Assembly: GCA_964496755.1 (NCBI GenBank)
Contig: CAZCBD010000043.1
Coordinates: forward strand, 1-15,964
Reading direction: 5' to 3'
Origin: CAZCBD01 sp964496755
GTDB lineage: Bacteria > Bacteroidota > Ignavibacteria > Ignavibacteriales > Melioribacteraceae
DNA length: 15,964 nucleotides
How positions within the stretch are numbered: position 1 is the first letter of the stretch; each line of letters opens with the position of its first letter. The position numbers were made by a program, and so were the translations under genes. Below, one piece after another: positions 1 to 7,033 of this stretch. The notes under the pieces were generated by a model. The model did not search any database and was not told the DNA's origin. It saw only the letters and a list, made by a program, of their open reading frames with translations.

Positions 1-1846
1 TACCTGCATTAAAATTTTTATTGACTAATGTTTTAATGAGTTTACCATTTGAAGAAAAAATATTAACATTAATCATTGAGCTTTTACGAAGTGTAAACTT
101 TATATTAGTTGCAGGATTAAAAGGATTCGGATAAATTGAATCTAATCTTATGTCTTCGGGTAACCCTGCGTTATGTTTTGAATTAGAATTATCTTCAATT
201 CCGACTGCAGAGTTATAAATAGTAAATGAATCCAATAAATTCCTGTTTTTATCGATAGCAGAAAAAACCAAATTGCTATTTTCAATTTTTATCTTGCAAA
301 AATGATGAGCCTTAGTAGCTGCTACGATATTCGGATTCGATGGATTCGGATTATAAAGCGGGGCACCACCACCACCGGTTGTAATATGATACACATTTTC
401 TACAACGGCTCGAGAATAATAATGGTTATGTCCGCAAATTACTAATTGCACACCATACTTTTCACATAGCGGTTGAATATAATTTTGAACCGATAAATCA
501 TTACTGTGGCCTCCGCCCGACCACCCGGGTTCATGCAAAACAATAATTTTCCAATGTTTATTGCTATTAGCCAAATCATTTTCAAGCCATTGATATTGTG
601 TGCTGCCGGGTGAATATGTTGTATATTGGTCCAAAACAGTAATATGAACCGGACCGTAATTGAAAGAAAAATAAAATCTGCTATTATAAAACTCATAGGG
701 AAAATATTTTTTAAATAACGTTCCTGTTCCTTCATGGTTTCCCACACAAGCCATATAAGGCAGTTTGCCCATCATTTCTCTTATGTTCGGATAATTTGAT
801 GAAAAAAACTGACTATCCCAATAAGCTTCATTATCACCGTCTGAAACCAAATCGCCACTAACTAATAATAATGTTTCGGCAGACGGGTCATTATTAATAT
901 TGTTAAGAATTTGTTCGGCAACTTTGTCGTGATCGGCAGGATAAGATCGTGTATCACCATAAGCAAGTATAGTTACATTAGTGGAATTAGTAGCCGGCCC
1001 GGTTCTAAATTCGCCGGAAATTGTATCTGTATTTGCAATTATTTGGTAATAATACTTTTGATCTACTTTTAGATTTTGAATTTTATATTTATGCTGATGA
1101 TCAGTACCATATTCGGAAGTAATTACATTGCCAATAGAGTAAGAAACATCGGTACCCCATTTTAAGGTTGATGTAGTTGTTTTGTTTAATTGCCAACAAA
1201 TAAGCATTTCGTCGTTCTGACCGGTATAAATTAAATACGGCGCTTTATGAACAATACTAATTTGCGGAACAGTGTCGGTAGCTATAAGCTCCAAATTAAA
1301 ACTGATATCGGAACTGCTGGCACTTCTCTGATGAATTTCAACGGCAATTGTATTTGTACCTTCAATTAAATCAGTAGGATCTAAATAATACTCGTTAAAA
1401 TAATCTTCGTCACTTCCGGCAACGGTTGAAGCTGCATACGAATAATAGGTTATTGTACCGGAATTCATATTTGATCGAACAACTTCTTTCCCATTTAAAT
1501 AAACAACTGCACCATCATCTCTCAATAACTTTAGTAATAATCCTTTTACGGCTGATATATTGGATACTTGGAATTTTTTTCTGAAATAAGTGGTAGGATA
1601 TTTATTGCTGGAATTAGGTCCATAACTTACAACAGTACGTTCATCACCATCACCATATCCTAATTCGGCCTTCCCGATTTTCCAACTTGAGTCATCATAA
1701 TTTGGTGAATACCAAATTGTACCCAAATTATTTCCCTTATCAAAATATTTCCAATCCGCTCCTTTTTCTATCAATGTAGATTGACTTAAAAAGGTTGAAC
1801 TTATATGAAATAACAGGATTAAGCTATAAATCAAAATCTTTCGCAC
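1..1846 (-). CDS. Secreted metallophosphoesterase (purple acid phosphatase-like) with T9SS sorting domain, 3' partial
   Basis: Translation of the minus strand is open from GTG at 1846 to the left edge (615 residues seen), so the C terminus is missing. A signal peptide (residues 1-21, RKILIYSLILLF core) is followed by a beta-sandwich-like domain (about 30-190), a fibronectin-III-like domain with purple-acid-phosphatase character (about 197-283), and a calcineurin-like phosphoesterase domain (about 290-480). The metal-binding motifs are all present: GD at 297-298, GDLVSDG at 331-337, GNHE at 369-372, H438 and GHNH at 472-475. A proline/asparagine-rich stretch leads to a type-A sorting domain beginning YPNPFNP at 572-578; by family comparison roughly 40-45 residues are lost off the edge. 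It probably hydrolyses phosphate esters at or outside the cell surface; the substrate is unknown. GTG 1846 was chosen because it gives a compact signal peptide behind a G-rich Shine-Dalgarno. An in-frame ATG at 1900 would add 18 residues ahead of the hydrophobic core. Confidence 0.9.
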   Translation of the reverse strand, partial: MRKILIYSLILLFHISSTFLSQSTLIEKGADWKYFDKGNNLGTIWYSPNYDDSSWKIGKAELGYGDGDERTVVSYGPNSSNKYPTTYFRKKFQVSNISAVKGLLLKLLRDDGAVVYLNGKEVVRSNMNSGTITYYSYAASTVAGSDEDYFNEYYLDPTDLIEGTNTIAVEIHQRSASSSDISFNLELIATDTVPQISIVHKAPYLIYTGQNDEMLICWQLNKTTTSTLKWGTDVSYSIGNVITSEYGTDHQHKYKIQNLKVDQKYYYQIIANTDTISGEFRTGPATNSTNVTILAYGDTRSYPADHDKVAEQILNNINNDPSAETLLLVSGDLVSDGDNEAYWDSQFFSSNYPNIREMMGKLPYMACVGNHEGTGTLFKKYFPYEFYNSRFYFSFNYGPVHITVLDQYTTYSPGSTQYQWLENDLANSNKHWKIIVLHEPGWSGGGHSNDLSVQNYIQPLCEKYGVQLVICGHNHYYSRAVVENVYHITTGGGGAPLYNPNPSNPNIVAATKAHHFCKIKIENSNLVFSAIDKNRNLLDSFTIYNSAVGIEDNSNSKHNAGLPEDIRLDSIYPNPFNPATNIKFTLRKSSMINVNIFSSNGKLIKTLVNKNFNAG

Positions 1847-1850
1847 ATAT

Positions 1851-1856
1851 TCCCCC
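1851..1856 (-). promoter_or_regulatory. Ribosome binding site favouring GTG start of the phosphoesterase
   Basis: Read on the minus strand, GGGGGA lies 4 nt before the GTG at 1846 in an otherwise very A/T-rich stretch. It can pair with the anti-Shine-Dalgarno sequence through G-C and G-U pairs. The upstream in-frame ATG at 1900 has only a weak AAGACAG before it. This supports the GTG start, though the spacing is a little short. Confidence 0.4.
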
Positions 1857-2056
1857 GTGAATTTACTAATTAAATACTTAGAGTTTTTTTTATAACGCAT
1901 TCACTGTCTTTATTCCATATTATTTGATTTATAGATTTGTCTTGTTTATTTTTCTTTACAAAATGAGTTAATGTCGCTAATAATTACTTTCTATTTATAT
2001 TTCATTTTAATTTTAAAATTCATTAATTTATATGGATTTTTAAAAGTTCAATCTTA

Positions 2057-2078
2057 TAAAGGTAACTTGTAAAGGTAA
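2057..2078 (+). repeat. Direct repeat TAAAGGTAA x2 in the sigma factor leader
   Basis: TAAAGGTAA occurs at 2057-2065 and again at 2070-2078, a period of 13 bp. The second copy ends 1 nt before the ATG at 2080 and its AAAGG is the likely Shine-Dalgarno. The first copy may be a second ribosome-binding site, an operator half-site, or a simple duplication; the sequence alone cannot decide. Confidence 0.4.
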
Positions 2079-2079
2079 A

Positions 2080-2874
2080 ATGAAAAACAAATCCGATTTA
2101 GAATTAATAGAACTTTACAACAAAAGCGATGATAAATCGATAGTGGTTGAACTGTATAAAAGATATTCAAGACATATTATGGCAATATGTTATAATTATT
2201 TGGGAAAAAATGATTGGCACGAAGATGCTGCAACAGAAATCTATGAAAAACTTACAAGAGAACTAAAAAATCGATCTTTCGAAACAAAACAATCTTTTGT
2301 AAACTGGCTTGCGGTTATCTCAAAGAACCATTGTATTTCGCATCTTCGGAAATTAAAATCCATTAAAAATACAGCGGAAAATTATAAATATCATTTAGAA
2401 TTTGTGGAATTTTCATCCCATGAACGTAGTTTAACTAAAGAAGAATTGAACGAAATAAGCATTAACTCGAAACTTTTAAAAAAGGCAATTGACTCTTTAC
2501 CGGAGCATCAAAAAAAATGCCTTTGCTTATTTTATTTTAAAGGATATAAAATAACTGACAAAATTATAAAAAAACTTGAACATGATTTACCCGTTAATAT
2601 TCTTCAAAAATTAAATATTTTGAAGAATATTGAATTTAGGGGTGAAGGTTTTTTTTATGATAAATTATCGGAATTATTCGATAATGAAAATGAGATTTCA
2701 TTTTCAAGCGATGAAATTTGTAACTTTAAGGTGAAAATCTTAAACGAAGCTTATTTTTCAGATAGATTGAGTTATAAAGAAATTAACAAGTATACAAATT
2801 ATTCGTTGAAAGAAATAAAATCGTTCATTCAAAACGGAAAATTGAATCTAAAAAAAAGATTAAAAGTAATTTAA
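2080..2874 (+). CDS. ECF-type sigma-70 factor with region 4 interrupted by an insertion
   Basis: The N-terminal part (about 22-92) looks like sigma region 2: a helix YKRYSRHIMAICYNYLG, an acidic segment and FVNWLAVISKNHCISHLRK at the end. Region 4 starts normally with LPEHQKKCLCLFYFKG at 140-155, where an ECF factor would continue straight into its helix-turn-helix. Here about 70 charged, lysine- and asparagine-rich residues (about 157-227) come between, and the helix-turn-helix then resumes as LSYKEINKYTNYSLKEIKSF at 230-249, followed by QNGKLNLKKRL. The protein is therefore 264 residues rather than the usual 170-200. AAAGG precedes the ATG. It is followed after 9 bp by an anti-sigma gene and should form an operon with it. 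It directs RNA polymerase to an unknown regulon. The family call is firm; that the split region 4 still folds is inference. Confidence 0.85.
   Translation: MKNKSDLELIELYNKSDDKSIVVELYKRYSRHIMAICYNYLGKNDWHEDAATEIYEKLTRELKNRSFETKQSFVNWLAVISKNHCISHLRKLKSIKNTAENYKYHLEFVEFSSHERSLTKEELNEISINSKLLKKAIDSLPEHQKKCLCLFYFKGYKITDKIIKKLEHDLPVNILQKLNILKNIEFRGEGFFYDKLSELFDNENEISFSSDEICNFKVKILNEAYFSDRLSYKEINKYTNYSLKEIKSFIQNGKLNLKKRLKVI
2596..2631 (+). repeat. Perfect 14-bp inverted repeat inside the sigma factor insertion
   Basis: AATATTCTTCAAAA at 2596-2609 is the exact reverse complement of TTTTGAAGAATATT at 2618-2631, with an 8-nt loop. It lies within the stretch that interrupts region 4 of the sigma factor and encodes part of its inserted residues (around NILQKLNILKNIE). 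It is the longest intragenic hairpin I noticed in the window. It could be a relic of a small palindromic insertion, an mRNA structure, or a protein-binding site. Confidence 0.7.
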
Positions 2875-2883
2875 ATAATAGAT

Positions 2884-3690
2884 ATGGAAATGAATAAAGA
2901 AAAAACGAGAAATAATAATTGGAGTAATTCTTTTGTTGAAGAATTATATCAACATTCCGATTGTCCCGATTTTGCATTATTATCTGATTATGCTAACAAT
3001 AAGCTACAAAATTTTCAAATATTCGATGTTGAAAATCATTTAACCGAATGTAGATTTTGTTCTGCAGTTGTGGATAGTTTGCAGGAAATAACCGATTCAC
3101 AATTAATTGAAAATGAAGCTAAGCTTATTGTAAATAAAATTGAAAGCAATGTTTTAAATAAAAAAACTTCCGATCTTGACGAAAAAATAAATTTTTCATT
3201 TATACCATTTATTTCGAATTTATTTCAAAAAAACGTAATTCGATATTCTTTTTCAGCATTGCTGATATTTGCTTTAATATACGTTTTCTCTTATAAAATT
3301 ATTACACCCGAATATTATTATCTGGCAAGATTAAACCCTACCGAAACTGAAATGATAAAACTATCTTCTTCGAGTACACGTGGAAACGATGCAACTCAAT
3401 TATCTAATCAGGACATCACTTCCCTTTTGGATGCTGAAACTCAGATACTGGGTTTATTTCCTGTATTTGATAAAACGAAAATCGAAAAAGCAATTAAAAG
3501 CTTAACAGCGGCATACAATAGTACCGATGAAAATTTTTATCAACAAAAATATGCTTATTTTTTAGGTAAAGCATTTTTAATGGAAAACGATAAAGCTACT
3601 GCACTTAAATGGTTTATTACCGTTGATAATATAAAGCTGGAGAGTTTTTATAAAAATTCCGCAAATAATTTGATTTCAAAACTTAAATAA
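2884..3690 (+). CDS. Zinc-binding (ZAS) anti-sigma factor, one TM helix, periplasmic tail
   Basis: The cytoplasmic N-terminal part carries a zf-HC2/ZAS domain: C27, then DYANNKL, and the hallmark HxxxCxxC as H52-C56-C59. One hydrophobic segment at about 119-138 (IRYSFSALLIFALIYVFSYK) should span the inner membrane, leaving about 130 residues in the periplasm. The last 85 residues are helical and TPR-like (FYQQKYAYFLGKAFLMENDKATALKWF region). The pair with the ECF sigma factor 9 bp upstream is classic: the ZAS domain holds the sigma factor until a signal in the periplasm leads to release or proteolysis. ATG 2884 was taken; ATG 2890 (third codon) is equally possible. Its 3' end faces the 3' end of the exported CHAT gene. 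Confidence in the family is high; the signal is unknown. Confidence 0.85.
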   Translation: MEMNKEKTRNNNWSNSFVEELYQHSDCPDFALLSDYANNKLQNFQIFDVENHLTECRFCSAVVDSLQEITDSQLIENEAKLIVNKIESNVLNKKTSDLDEKINFSFIPFISNLFQKNVIRYSFSALLIFALIYVFSYKIITPEYYYLARLNPTETEMIKLSSSSTRGNDATQLSNQDITSLLDAETQILGLFPVFDKTKIEKAIKSLTAAYNSTDENFYQQKYAYFLGKAFLMENDKATALKWFITVDNIKLESFYKNSANNLISKLK

Positions 3691-3711
3691 ATTTTTAAAA
3701 AATTTATTTAA
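3683..3711. terminator. A/T-only inverted repeat spanning two convergent stop codons
   Basis: TTAAATAAATTTTT (3683-3696) and AAAAATTTATTTAA (3698-3711) are perfect reverse complements around one central base. The structure covers the TAA of the anti-sigma gene (3688-3690) and the stop of the CHAT gene (3708-3710), with only 17 bp between the genes. It sits where a bidirectional terminator is expected, but it has no G-C pair, so classical Rho-independent termination would be weak. Confidence 0.4.
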
Positions 3712-6698
3712 TAATTTTTGCCAACCAAAGAAAAAGCCGCCCAGTAAAAGGGAAGCGAATAATCATTTTTACTGTTAATCATTTCTAATTTTGTAATTCG
3801 CAATGCTTCGGCTTTTAACATTCCACTTAATAAATTTTTATAAAAAGTTTTCATTATTCTTTTTGTACTTAAATCATCAACTTGCCAAAATGAAATTAAA
3901 ACATTTTTTGCACCTGCAAAAATAAATCCTCTCGCCAAACCAATTAATCCTTCCCCTTTCATCCATCTGCCTTTTCCCGTTTCACAAGCACTTAATGTAA
4001 CCAACTCAGCATTTAATTTTAGATTGTAGATTTCATTTAATCTTAAAAAACCATCTTCTCGAGAATCTTTTTTCCATAACAATAATCCGGATAATTCCGG
4101 CTGATTGGAATTGATTAATGCATGAGTTGCAAAATGAACGTATTTAAAATTCACTAAATTTAATTTTTTTAAATTTCTTTCCGAAGCCAAATTATATGTA
4201 TATACTTGGGTTAAATTCCCTGTTAATTTATTGTAACACCAATCCAATAAATTATAATTCTGATTAAAACATTCTTTAAGCCCTAATACCTCTTCTTTTG
4301 TTGAAGGTAACGGCTTTAATGTAGTACTCCTTAGATTTGTTTCAATCTTTTTAAAATTCTCTTCCGAAAACTCAGGAGCAAAGGCAAGTAAATCATATTT
4401 AGGTTTTTTGTAATTTTTATTCCCTGAAGCGTTTAAAGTCAATTCGGAAAGTAATTCCGCGCTATAGCTATACTTAATATTAAACTTTTTAATTAGATAA
4501 TTTAAATTATGATATCCCTTGGTTTTGTATTCCACCTCTTCATGCGAACCGGTTATTATTGCTTCAAAAGGAATATTAACTATGGCTCCATCCGGAATAA
4601 TTAACAAGTTTTTGTAATTTTGAATTTCACTTTCAATTGGAAAAATGATTTTCTTGTAAATTACTTTCGCATAATGAATGTACTTTGCCATCTTTCTTTC
4701 AATAATACCTTCTAAAAACTCATCCACATCGTTATAAATTTCTTTACAAATATTAAGTCTTATAATCTTAAAATCCTTATTTGATATTAAAAAAACAAAA
4801 CAATTTTTATCGCTCATAAAGTATTCTAACAAAACAGTGCGATTATCTAAAAGTTGTTTAACCTTTTTCACCGAAATAGTTTTTACTTGGTACTTTAACT
4901 TATGATATTTAGGATATTTTGTTTCAAAATATTCTCTTAGCTCTATTAATTTATTTTTGTATTCAAAATATTTTTCGTTTAATTCTTTTACTTTTGTATT
5001 CGTTTCGACCATTGATTTCAATTCGGTATTAATAATAGCCAAAGATACTTTTAATGAATCTTCCTTTTTAAGTAACGACTCAGGAATACCTGAAAATTTT
5101 GTTGCTTTTGATTGATCTAATTTCTGAAGTAGAATATTAGCTTTATTTCTTTCAGCAAAATTAAATGCTAAGTATTTATAATATTTGGATTTTTTTAATT
5201 CGGAAAGTTTGATTGCCATTTCAATTGCTTTGGAATATAATGGCATTGCCTCTTTTGCAAAAAATAATTTTGAGCCGTCGGACTGAAATCCTCGCTGCAT
5301 TTTATCAATTATTCTGAAAATTAATTTACAAATTGAAATAGTCTCTTCTAAATATTTAATTTTTAAATGTTTTTGTTCCGGATTTGTTTGTTCAAATATT
5401 TCCACTAACAGATTGATTTTCTTTTTTAATATTTCTATGTAAACCGGTGTAGCTACCCTATCAATTTCATATTGATTTTTTTTAGAAATTATTGATTCAA
5501 TGGCGTTACTAAAATATTTTAATGCTTTTTTAAGTTTACTCTGTTTTTGATATGCAAGTGCAATCGACGAAAAAACTTGGGCAACTATTTTATGCTTAAC
5601 CCCAAATATTTTAATGTTAAGATTTAATGATTTAAAGTAATTTTTAAAAGCTTCTTTAAAATTCTTTATCTTCAAAAAAACATCTCCAAGATGCAAATAC
5701 TCTTCTGCAATTTGTTTTTTATTAGTATTAAATCTTTCCTCTTGCACTGTAATTGCAGCTTTGTAATTGTTAATAGAACTTTCATAATCTTTCATTAGAT
5801 ATTGGACATACGCTAAGTTGCTATAATGCCAAGCTATAGCAAAATCATATTTTGTTTTTAATATTTTTTTTAATCCTTTGTGAATATATTCCAAAGCTGC
5901 TTTATAATTACCTTTTGCCGCATAGGTTACTCCTATGTTGCTTAACGTTCTGGCTGTTGAAGCACTATTTGCAATGCTATTTAATTTAATGTTTAATGCG
6001 GAATTATAATATTCAAGTGCATTATCATAATCGCCTTGGGTTTTAAAAAGATTTGCAATGTTATTATATCGATATGCTAATAAAACTTTATTTATTCTTT
6101 TTCTCGACAAATCTGCATTTAACGCCAATTTAAAATAATTTAATGCCGACTTAAAAACTCCCAATCTATGATAAACCAATCCTAAGGTATTATAACTTCT
6201 TCCTATTAAAAGTAAATCATCATCCGTTGAATTTTTAATTCTTTCATATGCCTTATCAAGTTCCAACAAATATTTCTTTGCTTTAAGATAATTACTTCGC
6301 CCATAATAATAATTTGCTATACTATATTTTGCACTACAAACTGAATAATAACTTTCATCAACTTTCCCTTTGCCTTCATTAATAATTTTGTGAAAATACT
6401 CGAGAGCCTTTTTGTTATTACGAAGCATTCTATAACTTTTTGCTACACGATTATAACATTTTAAACGTTTTTTAATATACCTATCATTTGTTTTAAAAAA
6501 TGAAATAGCTTTGAAACAATAGTAATTACAACTATCGTATTTCGATTGCAAATAGTATTTTATACCAGTTAAATAATACTCGTCGGCTTGCGATTCTTTA
6601 TACTTTAGAAATGATTCGGAATTTAATTCATTGTTTTGTCCTAAAACAAAATTAAAGGTTATTCCGATAGCCACTAAAATATAAATCGTTTTTTTCAT
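3708..6698 (-). CDS. Exported TPR-CHAT (caspase-like) protein
   Basis: A signal peptide (residues 1-20, MKKTIYILVAIGITFNFVLG then QNN) directs the protein across the inner membrane. A long array of tetratricopeptide repeats covers about 36-405; clear units include RYNNIANLFKTQGDYDNALE (210-229) and TLSNIGVTYAAKGNYKAALE (251-270). A helical linker with likely coiled coil follows (about 480-600). The C-terminal CHAT peptidase domain runs from about 690 to 996. Its catalytic dyad is visible as H859 in HFATHA and C905 in LSACETG, followed by GEGLIGLARGFIFAGA and the terminal FYWAAFSLVG. CHAT proteins are clan CD cysteine peptidases, usually activated through their TPR partner region. The gene stands alone on its strand, converging with the sigma/anti-sigma pair. 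Substrate and trigger are unknown; the anti-sigma periplasmic tail is a candidate by position only. All expected active-site residues are intact. Confidence 0.92.
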   Translation of the reverse strand: MKKTIYILVAIGITFNFVLGQNNELNSESFLKYKESQADEYYLTGIKYYLQSKYDSCNYYCFKAISFFKTNDRYIKKRLKCYNRVAKSYRMLRNNKKALEYFHKIINEGKGKVDESYYSVCSAKYSIANYYYGRSNYLKAKKYLLELDKAYERIKNSTDDDLLLIGRSYNTLGLVYHRLGVFKSALNYFKLALNADLSRKRINKVLLAYRYNNIANLFKTQGDYDNALEYYNSALNIKLNSIANSASTARTLSNIGVTYAAKGNYKAALEYIHKGLKKILKTKYDFAIAWHYSNLAYVQYLMKDYESSINNYKAAITVQEERFNTNKKQIAEEYLHLGDVFLKIKNFKEAFKNYFKSLNLNIKIFGVKHKIVAQVFSSIALAYQKQSKLKKALKYFSNAIESIISKKNQYEIDRVATPVYIEILKKKINLLVEIFEQTNPEQKHLKIKYLEETISICKLIFRIIDKMQRGFQSDGSKLFFAKEAMPLYSKAIEMAIKLSELKKSKYYKYLAFNFAERNKANILLQKLDQSKATKFSGIPESLLKKEDSLKVSLAIINTELKSMVETNTKVKELNEKYFEYKNKLIELREYFETKYPKYHKLKYQVKTISVKKVKQLLDNRTVLLEYFMSDKNCFVFLISNKDFKIIRLNICKEIYNDVDEFLEGIIERKMAKYIHYAKVIYKKIIFPIESEIQNYKNLLIIPDGAIVNIPFEAIITGSHEEVEYKTKGYHNLNYLIKKFNIKYSYSAELLSELTLNASGNKNYKKPKYDLLAFAPEFSEENFKKIETNLRSTTLKPLPSTKEEVLGLKECFNQNYNLLDWCYNKLTGNLTQVYTYNLASERNLKKLNLVNFKYVHFATHALINSNQPELSGLLLWKKDSREDGFLRLNEIYNLKLNAELVTLSACETGKGRWMKGEGLIGLARGFIFAGAKNVLISFWQVDDLSTKRIMKTFYKNLLSGMLKAEALRITKLEMINSKNDYSLPFYWAAFSLVGKNY

Positions 6699-6943
6699 TT
6701 TACAAGTATAAATTCTTTTCTTGTTTTAAAATATGAAACTATAGAATAGTTATTTTCTATTTAAAAATGAATAATAAATTATTAATTATTCAAATACTTA
6801 CCATTTCAAATATAAATAATTAAGCCTTTTATAAATTAAAAAAGCCAACCAAATCAAATAAATTGTAAAAACATTCTCAAAATATTTTATTCTCTTAAAA
6901 TTAAATATTTTATATAAATAAAACGAATTTTAAAAAAATTTCC

Positions 6944-6961
6944 AATTATAAATTTATAATT
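6944..6961. repeat. Perfect 18-bp palindrome upstream of uup
   Basis: AATTATAAATTTATAATT reads the same on both strands. It is 72 bp before the uup start codon and upstream of the promoter-like boxes, so it is placed where an operator could act. A 17-bp portion extended to the right (6947-6963) recurs exactly at 11134-11150. Being all A/T, it may be a chance product of composition. Confidence 0.5.
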
Positions 6962-6991
6962 AACAGCAACTTATCTCTCCTTACTTTTCGT

Positions 6992-7012
6992 TATATTTGT
7001 TTATTACATTTG
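6992..7012 (+). promoter_or_regulatory. Candidate Bacteroidota-type -7 boxes for uup
   Basis: TATATTTG (6992-6999) and TACATTTG (7005-7012) both fit the Bacteroidota -7 consensus TAnnTTTG and end 34 and 21 bp before the ATG at 7034. No convincing -33 TTG element is seen at the right distance, so which box is used, or whether either is, stays open. Confidence 0.3.
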
Positions 7013-7033
7013 CGATAAAATCATTTGGATTAA

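Larger units (their letters stand above)
6699..7033. promoter_or_regulatory. Divergent intergenic region between CHAT and uup
   Basis: These 335 bp hold the promoters for two divergent genes and no credible ORF. The base composition is extremely A/T-rich. Notable parts are a perfect 18-bp palindrome (6944-6961), promoter-like TAnnTTTG boxes near the right end, and ACTTGTAAA (minus strand, 6699-6707) directly before the CHAT start codon. I see no RNA gene or riboswitch here. Confidence 0.6.

Noticed and set aside
442..747. Open frame of about 100 codons on the minus strand
   Set aside because: It lies in another frame of the same strand as the phosphoesterase, whose own frame is open throughout with all catalytic motifs; its translation resembles no family.
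2080..6698. Type III-E CRISPR (Craspase) or gasdermin defence system around the TPR-CHAT gene
   Set aside because: No CRISPR repeats, gRAMP/cas genes or gasdermin-like gene are in the window, and this CHAT protein has a signal peptide, unlike the cytoplasmic defence proteases. Only a loose analogy is kept.
6699..7033. tRNA, rRNA or known riboswitch in the intergenic regions
   Set aside because: No cloverleaf, T-loop GTTCGA-type motif or known riboswitch core is visible; these gaps are almost purely A/T.
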